Notes under the pieces: model-generated | The model's input: only the letters and a program-made list of their open reading frames with translations | The model's database searches: none | What the model was told of the DNA's origin: nothing | In this document: piece by piece, positions 1 through 9,594 of the stretch | How positions within the stretch are numbered: position 1 is the first letter of the stretch | Layout: each line of letters opens with the position of its first letter | Made by a program: the position numbers and the translations under genes | Source of the DNA: Rhodoplanes sp963724735 | Lineage (GTDB): Bacteria > Pseudomonadota > Alphaproteobacteria > Rhizobiales > Xanthobacteraceae | Direction of reading: 5' to 3' | NCBI GenBank assembly: GCA_963724735.1 | Contig: CAVRVX010000003.1 | Location: forward strand, 62,001-126,000 | DNA: 64,000 nt

Positions 1-485
1 TGCCTTGGGTCCAGAGCGCCGAGGAGGCGAAACGAGCGGTTGCCGCAACCCGCTATGCGCCCGATGGCATTCGCGGCGCCGCCGCCGGGGTCCGCGCCAG
101 CCGGTACGGGCGCATCGCAAACTATCTCCAAGAGGCGAACGCCCAGGTCTGCGTCCTGGTACAGGTCGAGACTCGTGCCGCCCTCGATCAGATCGAAGCC
201 ATCGCTGCGGTGGAGGGGGTCGACGGCGTGTTCATCGGGCCTTCGGATCTCGCGGCCTCGCTCGGCCATCTCGGCAATTCCGCCCATCCGGAGGTGCAGA
301 GAGCGATCGAGGACGCCGTCAGGCGGCTCAAGGCGGTCGGGAAAGCGGCCGGGATTCTCGCCCCGAAAGAAGAGGACGCGCGGCGCTACATCGGCTGGGG
401 CTTCACCTTCGTCGCGGTCGGTTCGGACGGGGGGCTGCTCGCACGCGGCGCGGATGCGCTGGCGAAGACCTTCAAATCACTTTGA
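1..485 (+). CDS. HpcH/HpaI family aldolase, C-terminal part (5' end outside window)
   Basis: The reading frame is open from base 3 to a TGA at 483-485, so the N-terminal half lies outside the window. The visible part has the blocks of the HpcH/HpaI class II aldolases: VQVET (the metal-binding Glu region), then GVDGVFIGPSDLAASLG (substrate/metal Asp region), and a C-terminal AKTFKSL helix. Family members cleave 2-keto-3-deoxy or 4-hydroxy-2-oxo acids to pyruvate and an aldehyde in the cytoplasm with a divalent metal. The exact substrate cannot be told from this half. It is followed by a small ORF in the same direction. Confidence 0.85.
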   Translation, partial: PWVQSAEEAKRAVAATRYAPDGIRGAAAGVRASRYGRIANYLQEANAQVCVLVQVETRAALDQIEAIAAVEGVDGVFIGPSDLAASLGHLGNSAHPEVQRAIEDAVRRLKAVGKAAGILAPKEEDARRYIGWGFTFVAVGSDGGLLARGADALAKTFKSL

Positions 486-630
486 ACGATCCGGCGGGTT
501 GCAACTCCGACACGGCCGTCGCGGAATTTCCGCTCGATGTGTCCGTGCCGGGCGCGCGCCCTTGAACCCGCGCTCGCGGAGGTTCAAAGTGGCTGCGCTC
601 CCTCGCGTCTGACACCACGGAGGAGGCCGC

Positions 631-789
631 ATGGACGTGATCGAGGACTACCTCCGCGACCAAGCGACGAAATACCGCGAACTCGCCGCCCAGACGGACG
701 ACGAATTCGTCAAGAAAGAGCTGATGGAACTTGCCTCTATCTGCGAAGATGCAGCCAACGAGATCGAGGATCGGCTGACCAGCGGCTAA
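631..789 (+). CDS. Small conserved-looking hypothetical protein (52 aa)
   Basis: A 52-residue ORF begins MDVIEDYLRDQATKYRELAA and ends DRLTSG. It is preceded by a strong ribosome site GGAGGAGG at 619-626, five bases from the ATG. The protein is very acidic, has no Cys or Trp, and looks like one or two amphipathic helices. The gene stands between the aldolase (same strand) and the polyprenyl synthase (opposite strand, tail to tail, 7 bp gap). No function is recognised. Coding status rests on the ribosome site and the charged helical composition. Confidence 0.6.
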   Translation: MDVIEDYLRDQATKYRELAAQTDDEFVKKELMELASICEDAANEIEDRLTSG

Positions 790-796
790 TCGGGGC

Positions 797-1753
797 TCAG
801 TAGCGTCGCTCGGCAACGAAGCGCGCAGCTGCGCGCAACACGTCTGCTTTTGCTCCGAACGGAGCGACGGCAGCTTTCGCGTCGGCCACGAGTTCGGCAA
901 GCTTTTTCCGTGCGCCGTCAATCCCCAAAATGCGCACGAAGGTGGCCTTGTGCGCCGCAGCGTCCTTGTTGGTCGCTTTGCCGACCATGGCCGGGTCGCC
1001 CTCGGCGTCGAGCAGATCGTCGGCGATCTGGAACGCCTTGCCGATCGCGGCGCCGTAGCGGTCGAGCGCTCCCCGCGCGCGCCGGTCGGCCTGCCCAAGA
1101 ATTGCGCCGCTTGCGCATGAGAAGCGCAGCAGCGCGCCGGTCTTCATCGCTTCCAGCGTCTCGATCTCGTCTTGACCAAGGGGTTCGGGAACGCCGTCCG
1201 CGAACCGGCCCTCGGCGGCCAGATCGAGAATCTGCCCGCCGACCATCCCGCCCAGGCCGGAAGCGGAGGCGAGCGCCGCGACCAGCTCGATGCGCACCCC
1301 CGGATTGGGATGGGTCTCCGCCCGCGCCAATACGTCGAAGGCAAACGTCAGCAGGCCGTCGCCGGCGAGGATGGCGGTCGCTTCGTCGAAAGCCTTGTGC
1401 GCGGTCGGGCGGCCGCGCCGCAGGTCGTCGTTGTCCATCGCCGGGAGGTCGTCGTGCGCGAGCGAATAGCAGTGCACGCATTCGACCGCGCTTCCGACCA
1501 TCAGCGCTTGCGCACGCGGCACGCCGAACAAGCCGGCCGTCTCCACCGCCAGAAAGGGGCGAAAGCGCTTGCCGCCGCCGAGCGTAGCGTAGCGCATGGC
1601 CGCGAGGAGGCGGGCCGGTCGCGCGCGCTCGCCGCGCGCCGGTTTGGACGCGAGCAGGCGATCGAGCAAACGCTTCATATCGCTTGCCACGCGTTCGAGC
1701 TGTTGCTGAAACGCCGCGTTGGCCGCAGCGACCGGGTCAGTCTCTTTCGTCAT
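797..1753 (-). CDS. ispA: Polyprenyl synthetase, probable (2E,6E)-farnesyl diphosphate synthase
   Basis: This 318-residue protein has both aspartate motifs of trans-prenyltransferases: DDLPAMDNDDLRRGRPT (first Asp-rich motif) and DDLLD (second), plus GGKRFRP near the N-terminus for diphosphate binding. Family members condense IPP with DMAPP/GPP to FPP in the cytosol. The start is taken at the ATG before TKETDPVAAANAAF, because upstream in-frame sequence is not conserved-looking. It lies head to head with hpnC, and FPP is the substrate of the HpnC/D/E enzymes, which supports a role in hopanoid and general isoprenoid supply. A geranylgeranyl product is possible but less likely from the length. 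Confidence 0.88.
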   Translation of the reverse strand: MTKETDPVAAANAAFQQQLERVASDMKRLLDRLLASKPARGERARPARLLAAMRYATLGGGKRFRPFLAVETAGLFGVPRAQALMVGSAVECVHCYSLAHDDLPAMDNDDLRRGRPTAHKAFDEATAILAGDGLLTFAFDVLARAETHPNPGVRIELVAALASASGLGGMVGGQILDLAAEGRFADGVPEPLGQDEIETLEAMKTGALLRFSCASGAILGQADRRARGALDRYGAAIGKAFQIADDLLDAEGDPAMVGKATNKDAAAHKATFVRILGIDGARKKLAELVADAKAAVAPFGAKADVLRAAARFVAERRY

Positions 1754-2102
1754 GCGCAACAAGTGAGCCCCCTGCACTAGCGCATCTGGTCTTCTTGTGC
1801 CCCTAAAGTATCCGAGAGAGGCCTGTTCGTACAACCGCCCTTGACGGGAACGCCGCGATGCGTTGACTTGGGTGGCGGCCCATGCTTTGGAAATACAAGC
1901 GGTTTGGGGCTCGACCGCGACGGGTCTCTGGCCTGCGGGCGGGCGCGGAACGCGACCTGCCCATCGTCCCTATGGATGGCCTCCATTCACGCTTTTTAGG
2001 GCGCGCGCAACCCTGTCTCATGTCGTCCCCGCCGGCACCCGCTCGACCGAGCCGCCATCGGCGCGGTCGCTGCGCCCACGCCCGGGACGCCGGGCCGAGC
2101 CG
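1754..2102. other. Divergent intergenic region ispA / hpnC (349 bp)
   Basis: No supported gene lies here. The stretch must hold the promoters for ispA (leftward) and hpnC (rightward). Two TTGAC-like hexamers, at about 1841 and 1863 on the plus strand, could be -35 elements, but no convincing -10 follows at 16-18 bp, so no promoter is claimed. No repeat or strong hairpin was seen. Confidence 0.5.
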
Positions 2103-2984
2103 ATGACCGCCGGCGCCGCTGCACTGCGATCCGGCAAGGGATCCCGCGACGAGAACTTCCCTGTCGCCTCGCGGCTCGTGCATCCGCGCCACCGCGGCAT
2201 CATTCTCGCCTTCTACGAATTCGTCCGCGTCGCTGACGATATCGCCGATCATCCGACATTGTCCGAGCAGGACAAGCTCGCCCATCTCGACCGCCTCGAG
2301 CAGAGCCTGCTCGGAACAGGCACGGACGAGCCGCAAGGAGCCGCGCTGCGCGCAGCCCTCGCGGAGCGCGGGCTGTCCTGCCAGCACGCCCAGGATCTGC
2401 TCACCGCCTTCCGGCTCGATGTGACCAAGCGCCGCTATGCCGATTTCGACGACCTGATCGGCTATTGCACCTATTCGGCGATGCCGGTCGGCCGCTTCGT
2501 GCTCGATGTGCATGGCGAGAGCCGTTCGATCTGGCCGGCCAATGATGCGCTCTGCGCGGCCTTGCAGATCATCAACCACCTGCAGGACTGCGCCGCCGAT
2601 TATCGCAAGCTCGACCGCGTCTACATTCCGCTCGACGCGCTCGCGGCCGAGGGAACAAGCGTCGAAGCGCTCGGTCTGCCGCGCGCCTCGCCCGAATTGC
2701 GCGTCTGCATTTCCAAGCTGGCGCAGCGCACGGCCGGGCTGCTCGACCGCAGCAGCGGCTTTGCGCGGCAGATAGGCGACCGGCGGCTTGCGCTCGAAGT
2801 CTCCGTCATCCAGACATTGGCCGAACGGCTGGTCCGAATTCTGCAATTACGCGATCCGTTGAGCCAGCCCGTCCATCTCGCCAAGCCGGCGGTTGCTGCG
2901 CTAGGCTTGGTGGGAATCATGCGTGGCCTGTGGGGCCGGATTTCGCGGAGTGAGCGCGCCGTCGCGCAGACGGCGCGTGACTAA
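2103..2984 (+). CDS. hpnC: Squalene synthase HpnC (hydroxysqualene-forming)
   Basis: This 293-residue trans-isoprenyl diphosphate synthase has the first aspartate motif in YEFVRVADDIADHP and the second in NHLQDCAADYRKLDRVYIP. In bacteria with HpnC, D and E, HpnD makes presqualene diphosphate, HpnC turns it into hydroxysqualene and HpnE reduces this to squalene. The start is the ATG at 2103 (MTAGAAALRSG); in-frame ATG-less sequence extends further upstream but reads as low-complexity shadow. hpnD follows after 30 bp on the same strand, so the three genes form one operon. Confidence 0.93.
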   Translation: MTAGAAALRSGKGSRDENFPVASRLVHPRHRGIILAFYEFVRVADDIADHPTLSEQDKLAHLDRLEQSLLGTGTDEPQGAALRAALAERGLSCQHAQDLLTAFRLDVTKRRYADFDDLIGYCTYSAMPVGRFVLDVHGESRSIWPANDALCAALQIINHLQDCAADYRKLDRVYIPLDALAAEGTSVEALGLPRASPELRVCISKLAQRTAGLLDRSSGFARQIGDRRLALEVSVIQTLAERLVRILQLRDPLSQPVHLAKPAVAALGLVGIMRGLWGRISRSERAVAQTARD

Positions 2985-3014
2985 TCATCATCGTTTTGTA
3001 TTCATCCGTTCGAC

Positions 3015-3863
3015 ATGACCGGTCTCGCGCTGCAATCCGAAGATCAGGACACGGCCGCGCCGCGCCGCGCGGCCAGCAGCTCGTTCTATTTCGCCATGCG
3101 AATCCTGCCGCCCGCCCGGCGCGACGGCATGTTCGAAATCTATTCGTTCTGCCGCGCCGTCGACGATATCGCCGATTCGGCGGCCCCTCGCCCCGATCGG
3201 CTGGCGCGGCTCTCGCGTTGGCGCGCAGAGATCGACGCCTTGTATGCCGGCGAGGGACGCCCCGAACATCGCCCGCTCGCGCACGCCATTGCCGAATTCG
3301 GGCTGCGCAAGGAGGACTTCCTTGCGGTGATCGAGGGCATGGAAATGGATGCGGCCGAGGACATCCGCGCTCCGGATCTCGCGCGGCTCGACCTGTACTG
3401 CGATCGCGTGGCGAGCGCCGTGGGCCGGCTGTCGGTGCGTATTTTCGGGGTCGGCGAAGCGGAGGGGGAGCGCCTTGCCCATCGTCTCGGCCGCGCGCTG
3501 CAACTCACCAATATCCTGCGCGATCTCGACGAAGACGCGGCGATCGGGCGACTCTATCTTCCGCGCGAATTGCTGCGCGAGGCGGGGATCGTAGAGGATG
3601 ACCCGCTCATGGTCGTATCGCATCCGGCGCTCGCCGCCGCCTGCGCAGGCCTCGTGCAGCGCGCCCGCGAGCATTTCGCCGAAGCCAACGCGATCATGGA
3701 CCGCTGCCCGCGCGAAACGGTGCGCGCGCCCCGCATCATGAGCAAGGTCTACCACGCCATTCTCGACGGGCTCATCGCGCGCGGCTGGGCCGCCCCGCGA
3801 TCGCCGGTCCGCATCGGTCGGCTGCACTTGCTGCGCATCGTCCTGCAATACGGTTTCGTCTGA
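3015..3863 (+). CDS. hpnD: Presqualene diphosphate synthase HpnD
   Basis: This 282-residue head-to-head prenyl synthase has FCRAVDDIAD (first Asp-rich motif) and LRDLDEDAAIGRLYLP (second). The order hpnC-hpnD-hpnE and the SSFYFAMRILPPARR start region mark it as HpnD, which condenses two FPP to presqualene diphosphate. The stop TGA overlaps the hpnE ATG by one base (TGATG at 3861-3865), so the two are probably translationally coupled. Confidence 0.94.
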   Translation: MTGLALQSEDQDTAAPRRAASSSFYFAMRILPPARRDGMFEIYSFCRAVDDIADSAAPRPDRLARLSRWRAEIDALYAGEGRPEHRPLAHAIAEFGLRKEDFLAVIEGMEMDAAEDIRAPDLARLDLYCDRVASAVGRLSVRIFGVGEAEGERLAHRLGRALQLTNILRDLDEDAAIGRLYLPRELLREAGIVEDDPLMVVSHPALAAACAGLVQRAREHFAEANAIMDRCPRETVRAPRIMSKVYHAILDGLIARGWAAPRSPVRIGRLHLLRIVLQYGFV

Positions 3864-5104
3864 TGGCGCGCGCCGTCCACATCATCGGCGGCGGCTTGGC
3901 CGGGCTTGCCGCAGCGGTGCGGCTCGTGAACGCATCCCGCACCGTCACGCTGCATGAAGCGACCTCCATGCCCGGCGGGCGATGCCGCTCCTATCACGAC
4001 CACGCCACCGGTCTCGTGATCGATAATGGCAATCATCTCCTGCTGACGGGAAACCACGCCGCCTTCGCCTATGCGCGCGCGATCGGGACCGAAGATCGGC
4101 TGGTCGGGCCGGACAAGGCGGATTTCCCCTTCTTTGATCTCGCCACCGGACAACGATGGACGTTGCGGCTGAGCGACGGGCGCCTGCCTTGGTGGATATT
4201 CGACCCGGACCGGCGCGTGCCTGGGACGCGCCCGTTGGACTATCTGCGACTGGCGCGCCTCCTGGTTGCTCCCGACCGGCCGATCGCGGACATCATCGAT
4301 TGCGCCGGGCCGCTTTATGACCGGCTCCTCGCGCCGCTGCTGGTCGCTGCGCTGAACACCGATCCACGCGAGGGCTCCGCGGCGCTCGCGGGCGCGGTCG
4401 TTCGCGAAACGCTCGCGCGCGGCGGCAAAGCATGCCGCCCGCGGATCGCGCGCGAAGGCCTCGGAAGGGTTTTCGTCGAGCCGGCGATCGCTTATCTCGA
4501 GAAGGCGCGCGCAACGGTTCGACTTGGGCACGAATTGCGCGCCTTGCGTTTCGACGGCCAGAGCGTGGCGGAGCTCGATTTCGGGACCGACCGTCTCGCC
4601 GTGCCGCCCGGAGACGCCGTGATCCTGGCCGTCCCGTCATTTGCAGCGACCGCCCTCGTGCCCGGCCTCACGGCGCCGACCGCGTTCCGCGCCATTCTGA
4701 ACACGCATTTTCGCGCCGAAGCGCCGGCCGGCCAGCCCTCCATGATTGGCGTGCTCAACGGGACGTCCGAATGGGTGTTCTCCTTCCCCGGTCGCATTTC
4801 GGTCACCACGAGCAACGCCGACCGGTTCATGAACGAGCCGCGTGAAAAGCTTGCAGACGTCATCTGGCGGGAGGTCTGCACCGTGACGGGCCTGTCCGGC
4901 GCATGCCCGGCGTGGCAGATCGTGCGCGAGCGGCGCGCCACCTTCGCTTCGACGCCGGAGCAAAACGCGCGGCGGCCGGGGCCGACGACGGCGTGGCGCA
5001 ATCTCTTCCTCGCTGGCGACTGGACCGCGACCGGCCTGCCGGCGACCATCGAAAGCGCCATCCGCTCCGGCGACTGCGCCGCCGATCTCGTTCTTGCGGC
5101 TTGA
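3863..5104 (+). CDS. hpnE: Hydroxysqualene dehydroxylase HpnE (FAD)
   Basis: This 413-residue flavoprotein starts with the dinucleotide-binding motif IIGGGLAGLAAAVRL and has the amine-oxidase-like second FAD contact near the C-terminus (LFLAGDWTATGLPATIESAIRSG). HpnE reduces hydroxysqualene to squalene with FAD as cofactor. The start overlaps the hpnD stop. A hairpin overlaps its stop codon, and hpnH converges from the other side. Confidence 0.93.
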   Translation: MARAVHIIGGGLAGLAAAVRLVNASRTVTLHEATSMPGGRCRSYHDHATGLVIDNGNHLLLTGNHAAFAYARAIGTEDRLVGPDKADFPFFDLATGQRWTLRLSDGRLPWWIFDPDRRVPGTRPLDYLRLARLLVAPDRPIADIIDCAGPLYDRLLAPLLVAALNTDPREGSAALAGAVVRETLARGGKACRPRIAREGLGRVFVEPAIAYLEKARATVRLGHELRALRFDGQSVAELDFGTDRLAVPPGDAVILAVPSFAATALVPGLTAPTAFRAILNTHFRAEAPAGQPSMIGVLNGTSEWVFSFPGRISVTTSNADRFMNEPREKLADVIWREVCTVTGLSGACPAWQIVRERRATFASTPEQNARRPGPTTAWRNLFLAGDWTATGLPATIESAIRSGDCAADLVLAA

Positions 5105-5115
5105 GGAGCCGCAAG
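5093..5115 (+). terminator. Hairpin over the hpnE stop codon (terminator-like)
   Basis: A perfect 9-bp stem CTTGCGGCT / AGCCGCAAG with a 5-nt loop (TGAGG) spans the stop codon of hpnE. No T-run follows, so it is either a factor-assisted terminator or a 3'-end stabiliser between the convergent hpnE and hpnH transcripts. Confidence 0.5.
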
Positions 5116-5185
5116 CAAGGGCTAACGGTTGCGCGCCCGCAGCAGCCGGGTCGCCTATGCAATGGAGTGGTCGGCCAGTTTCCGG

Positions 5186-6328
5186 CTATTCGGCGGCGTC
5201 GAGCCGCCGGTCAGGCTTATCCCGGGCATGCAATTCCGCAATCTTGCGCTCGACATGGCGCGAGAACACGTACTGCGCGGGCCGTTGATTCCCAAGCGGG
5301 ATCTCGGGGGCCATCGCGCCTTCGGTGCGTACGCCGAACAGCGCGACCTTCAGAGCATGCAGCGGATGCGCGATGACGGCATTGGCCGCGGTCGGCTCAT
5401 AGCCGCAATGGGCCATGCAGTTGGCGCATTTCTCGTAGCGGCCGGTGCCATAGGAATCCCAGTCGGTCGTCTCCATCAATTCCTTGAAGGATTTGGCGTA
5501 ACCCTCGCCGAGCAGGTAGCACGGCCGCTGCCAGCCGAAGATGTTACGGGTCGGCATGCCCCAGGGCGTGCAGAGGAACTCCTGATTGCCGGCGAGGAAA
5601 TCGAGATACAGGTCGGAATGCATGAAGTTCCAGCGTTTTCCCTTCCCCATGGCGAATATGCTGCGGAACAGCTCCTTGGTGCGGCGGCGGGACAGGAAGC
5701 TTTTTTGGTCGGGCGCCCGCTCATACGCGTATCCCGAAGAGATCGACACGCCGACGCCGAGATCGCTGCAGAAATCGAGGAAATCCGCGATATCCTTCGC
5801 GGGCATCCCCTCGAAAATCGTCGCGTTGACGTTGACTGCGAATCCCTTCGCCTTGGCCGCCTTGATGGCGGTCACGGCGCGATCGAAAACGCCTTCCTGG
5901 CACACCGAACGGTCGTGATGATGCTTCAGCCCGTCGAGATGCACGGAAAAGAACAAATAGGGGGACGGCTCGAACAGATGCAGCTTCTTCTCAAGCAACA
6001 GCGCGTTCGTGCACAGCGAGACGAACTTCTTGCGGGCGACGATCCCCTTGATGATCTCGCCGATCTCCTTGTGAATCAGCGGCTCGCCGCCGGGAATGGC
6101 CACCATCGGCGCGCCGCATTCGTCCACCGCGTCGAGGCAGTCCTTCACTGACAGGCGCTGATTGAGGATCGCTTCGGGATAATCGATCTTTCCGCAGCCG
6201 GCGCAGGCGAGATTGCAGCGGAACAGCGGCTCAAGCATCAGGACAAGTGGATAACGCTTTCGCCCGAGCATCTTTTGCTTGAGCACATAGGCGCCGATGC
6301 GCAGCTGCTTGTAGAGCGATATTGCCAT
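5186..6328 (-). CDS. hpnH: Hopanoid radical SAM protein HpnH (adenosylhopane synthase)
   Basis: This 380-residue protein starts MAISLYKQLRIGAYVLKQKM, typical of HpnH. It has the radical-SAM cluster CNLACAGC (CxxxCxxC), then GGEPLIHKEI as the SAM-binding GGE block. A C-terminal SPASM-like region includes CTPWGMPTRNIFGWQRPCYL and CANCMAHCGYEPTAA. HpnH adds the 5'-deoxyadenosyl group to diploptene, the first step to C35 hopanoids. It converges on hpnE and is divergent from hpnN. Confidence 0.95.
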   Translation of the reverse strand: MAISLYKQLRIGAYVLKQKMLGRKRYPLVLMLEPLFRCNLACAGCGKIDYPEAILNQRLSVKDCLDAVDECGAPMVAIPGGEPLIHKEIGEIIKGIVARKKFVSLCTNALLLEKKLHLFEPSPYLFFSVHLDGLKHHHDRSVCQEGVFDRAVTAIKAAKAKGFAVNVNATIFEGMPAKDIADFLDFCSDLGVGVSISSGYAYERAPDQKSFLSRRRTKELFRSIFAMGKGKRWNFMHSDLYLDFLAGNQEFLCTPWGMPTRNIFGWQRPCYLLGEGYAKSFKELMETTDWDSYGTGRYEKCANCMAHCGYEPTAANAVIAHPLHALKVALFGVRTEGAMAPEIPLGNQRPAQYVFSRHVERKIAELHARDKPDRRLDAAE

Positions 6329-6912
6329 TGTCTCTTTCTCGTATTCGCAAACTTACCCCAACTCAACGCCGGTTGGGGAGTGTAAATCCCTTCTCCACGG
6401 CTTGTTCCAGGCGGCTCTCATTCGGCTCCTGTGCCGCCGGGGTCCTGTTGGCGGTCATTCGTCGATTAGAAGATTTCCAATCGGCGATAGTGAATGGACG
6501 TAAACGATCTGCTCCTTGACGCCTCCGGGGCTAGCCCAGGCCTGTCTGAACCGATGTTAAGTTTTGATGGCGACGGCAATGGCTCCCCACCCGAGTAGAC
6601 ATAAATCGAACGGTAACAGGCTGCAACCTCGACTTATGCCCTATGGTGAATGGGCCGCATCGCTGGATGAACCGCTTGGCGGGCCTTGCGTTATTCCATT
6701 AACTGTACCCTCGCCCGTGGGTTCCGGGCGAGCGGCGACTGGCGACACACGGACCGTGCTGCGCTTGCCAGCAGCGACTGCGACCTCTAGCTAGAACGAG
6801 GACCGGATGCATCCGGCGCCCTCGTTAATGATCCTACCGCCGGGTGCGGTCAAACGGCGCAGCGCGTCGATCCGCCCAGCCTGACCAACGTTTCGTCCGA
6901 AGCCCTTAAGCT
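6329..6912. other. Intergenic region hpnH / hpnN (584 bp)
   Basis: This is a long gap for such dense DNA. Short open frames exist on the plus strand (for example 6564-6794), but their translation is low-complexity and no ribosome site or family resemblance supports them. The promoters for the divergent hpnH and hpnN must lie here. No riboswitch, tRNA or clear repeat was recognised. Confidence 0.5.
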
Positions 6913-9534
6913 ATGCTCGTTTCTGCGATTGTTCGCGTCGTTCGCGCTTGCACCCGGCGCCCCAAAGCAGTCATTGCCGCTTATGCGGCGATGGCGGTCG
7001 CCACCGCCTATTTCGCCGCGACCCATTTCGCCATCGATACGGACGTCAACAAGCTGCTTTCGCCGTCGCTCGACTGGCGTCAGCGCGAGCTCGACTTCGA
7101 GAAGTCTTTTCCCGGCCGCTACGATTCGATCCTCGTGGTGGTCGATGCGCCTACCCCGGAACTGGCCGCGGGCGCCACGCGGGCGCTTGCGCAAAGGCTG
7201 AAGGAGAATCCTAAAGATTTCCGCACCGTCGATGAAATCGCCGGCAGCGCCTTCTTCGCCCGCCAAGGCTTGTTGTTTCAATCGGTCGAGGAACTCGAGC
7301 AGACCACGAAAGCGCTGGGGCAGGCCAATCTGCTCGTGCGCACGATCGTCGCCGATCCGGGCCTGCGCGGACTGGCGCAGATCCTCAACCTGCTGATGTC
7401 CGGCGTGCAGAGCCAGATGGTGTCGCTCGACGACTTGGCGCGCCCGCTGACGCTTGCCGCCGAGACGGTGGAAAATGCGCTGGCCGGACGGCCCGCCTCG
7501 TTCTCATGGCAAGGCCTGATGGATGAGCGCGCGGGGGAGGCGGCGCCGGCGCGACGGCTGATCAAGGTTCGCCCCGTGCTCGATTTTTCCGCGCTCGAAC
7601 CGGGCGGCCACGCGACAAGCATAATCCGGAGCGCCGCCCGCGATCTCAACGTTTCCACGGAATATCAAGCGCGCGTGCGGCTGACCGGCCCGGTCGCAAT
7701 GGCGGACGAGGAGTTTTCGACCGTTCGGCACGGCGCATTTCGCGATGCCGGCGCAACGATCGCCGTCGTGCTGGTGATCCTGTGGCTTGCGCTGCGGTCC
7801 GGCAAACTCATTGTCGCAGTGGTTTTCACCATGTTCGCCGGGCTCGCGATGACGGCCGCGCTCGGCCTGTTCCTGTTCAAGGCGCTCAACCCGATCTCGA
7901 TCGCCTTCGCCGTGCTGTTCATCGGGCTCGGCGTCGATTTCGCCATACAATTCGCGGTGCGTTACCGCGCCGAGCGCCACGAGTACGACGATCTGCACGC
8001 GGCCCTGCTCGCCGCCGCCGAGAAGATCGGCGCGCCGCTGACGCTCGCCGCCGCGGCGGTCGCCGCCGGATTCCTGTCGTTCACCCCGACCGACTACAGC
8101 GGCATTTCCGAACTCGGCGTGATCGCCGGCAGTGGCATGCTGATCGCCTTTCTCACCAGCATCACGCTGTTGCCGGCGCTCCTGACGGTCCTGAATCCGC
8201 CGGGCGAGCCGGACGAAATCGGCTACCGCGCGCTTGCCCCCGTCGACCGCTTTCTCGAACGCCACCGCATCGCGGTGGTCGGAGGAACCGGGCTCGTCGC
8301 GCTGCTTGGCGCGCCGTTGCTTTACTTCCTCACCTTCGACATCAATCCGGTCAACCTGCGCAGCAAGCAGGTCGAATCAGTCGCGACGTTTTTGGATCTC
8401 TCCAACGACCCCAATTTCGGCGCGTACGCGATCGCGGTGCTGACGCCGTCGAACGCCGACGCGGCGGCCACCGCGGATCGATTGCGCCAATTGCCGGAAG
8501 CCGAGCGCGTGGTCACGCTTGCGACTTTCGTCCCCGATCGCCAGGACAAGAAGCTCGCGCTGATCGCCGAATTGAAGCAGAAGCTCGGCCCGCCCCTCGA
8601 CGCCAAGCTTCGTCCGGCCCCGAGCGACGCCGACAATGTCGCGGCCCTGCGGCGCGCCGCCAAGTTCACGACCGAGGTCGTGGGCGCGCAAACCGGACCG
8701 GGCGCTGCGGCGGCGAAGCGGCTCGCCGGCGACCTTGTCCTGCTCGCCGATGCCGACGAGGCCGCACGAAACCGGGTTGCGGCCGCCTTCCTGCCCCCTC
8801 TCAAAATCGTCCTCGCCGACTGGCGCGAGCTGCTTCAGGCGCAGCCGATCACTCTCGAGACCCTGCCGCCCGAACTCGTGAGCGAATGGGTCACGCGCGA
8901 CGGGCGTGTGCGCGTCGATGTAAGTCCGAAAGGCAATCCGAACGATACCGAAGTGCTGCGCTCCTTCGCCCGCGCCGTGCTCGCGGTCTATCCGAATGCG
9001 ACCGGCGTGCCGATCTCGGTTCTCAAGGCGGGTGAGACGATGATCTCCGCCTTCGCTCAGGCCGGCCTTCACGCCCTCCTGTCCATCACGATTCTGCTGT
9101 GGCTCGTGCTCAAGCGCTTCGGCGACGTCCTGCTCACCCTCGTGCCGCTGCTGCTGGCGGGCCTGCTGACGCTGGAAATCTGCGTGCTGATCGGCATGAA
9201 GCTGAATTTCGCCAACATCATCGCCTTGCCGGTGCTGCTCGGGGTCGGCGTCGCGTTCAAAATCTACTACATCATGGCCTGGCGAGCCGGGCAGACCGAT
9301 CTCCTGCAGTCGAGTCTCACGCGCGCGGTGATCTGGAGCGCGCTCACCACCGCGACCGCCTTCGGCAGCCTGTGGATGTCGAACCATCCCGGCACGTCCA
9401 GCATGGGCGAATTGCTGGCGCTGTCGCTCGTGACCACCATGTGCGCCGCCGTGCTGTTCCAGCCGGCGCTCATGGGCAAGCCGCGCAACGCGCAGAAAGA
9501 GGCGGGAGAGCCGGCGCCCGCGGCGCAAAGCTGA
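6913..9534 (+). CDS. hpnN: Hopanoid transporter HpnN (RND/MMPL superfamily)
   Basis: This 873-residue protein has the RND layout: an N-terminal helix (about 18-40), a periplasmic domain, helices at about 275-400 with GVDFAIQFAVRYRAERHE, a second periplasmic domain, and helices at about 720-860 with LPVLLGVGVAFKIYYIMAWR. HpnN moves hopanoids from inner to outer membrane. Starting with VNKLLSPSLDWRQRELDFEKSFPGRYDS, it matches the hopanoid-linked MMPL group. It is divergent from hpnH and single in its transcription unit. Confidence 0.93.
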   Translation: MLVSAIVRVVRACTRRPKAVIAAYAAMAVATAYFAATHFAIDTDVNKLLSPSLDWRQRELDFEKSFPGRYDSILVVVDAPTPELAAGATRALAQRLKENPKDFRTVDEIAGSAFFARQGLLFQSVEELEQTTKALGQANLLVRTIVADPGLRGLAQILNLLMSGVQSQMVSLDDLARPLTLAAETVENALAGRPASFSWQGLMDERAGEAAPARRLIKVRPVLDFSALEPGGHATSIIRSAARDLNVSTEYQARVRLTGPVAMADEEFSTVRHGAFRDAGATIAVVLVILWLALRSGKLIVAVVFTMFAGLAMTAALGLFLFKALNPISIAFAVLFIGLGVDFAIQFAVRYRAERHEYDDLHAALLAAAEKIGAPLTLAAAAVAAGFLSFTPTDYSGISELGVIAGSGMLIAFLTSITLLPALLTVLNPPGEPDEIGYRALAPVDRFLERHRIAVVGGTGLVALLGAPLLYFLTFDINPVNLRSKQVESVATFLDLSNDPNFGAYAIAVLTPSNADAAATADRLRQLPEAERVVTLATFVPDRQDKKLALIAELKQKLGPPLDAKLRPAPSDADNVAALRRAAKFTTEVVGAQTGPGAAAAKRLAGDLVLLADADEAARNRVAAAFLPPLKIVLADWRELLQAQPITLETLPPELVSEWVTRDGRVRVDVSPKGNPNDTEVLRSFARAVLAVYPNATGVPISVLKAGETMISAFAQAGLHALLSITILLWLVLKRFGDVLLTLVPLLLAGLLTLEICVLIGMKLNFANIIALPVLLGVGVAFKIYYIMAWRAGQTDLLQSSLTRAVIWSALTTATAFGSLWMSNHPGTSSMGELLALSLVTTMCAAVLFQPALMGKPRNAQKEAGEPAPAAQS

Positions 9535-9594
9535 TCGCGATCGGGCCGGCTCACGCCATCATCTCGACGCACAGGTCTTACGTGGAGGGTTCGC

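Noticed and set aside
6564..6794. A 76-codon frame in the hpnH-hpnN gap
   Set aside because: No ribosome site, biased composition, no resemblance to any family.
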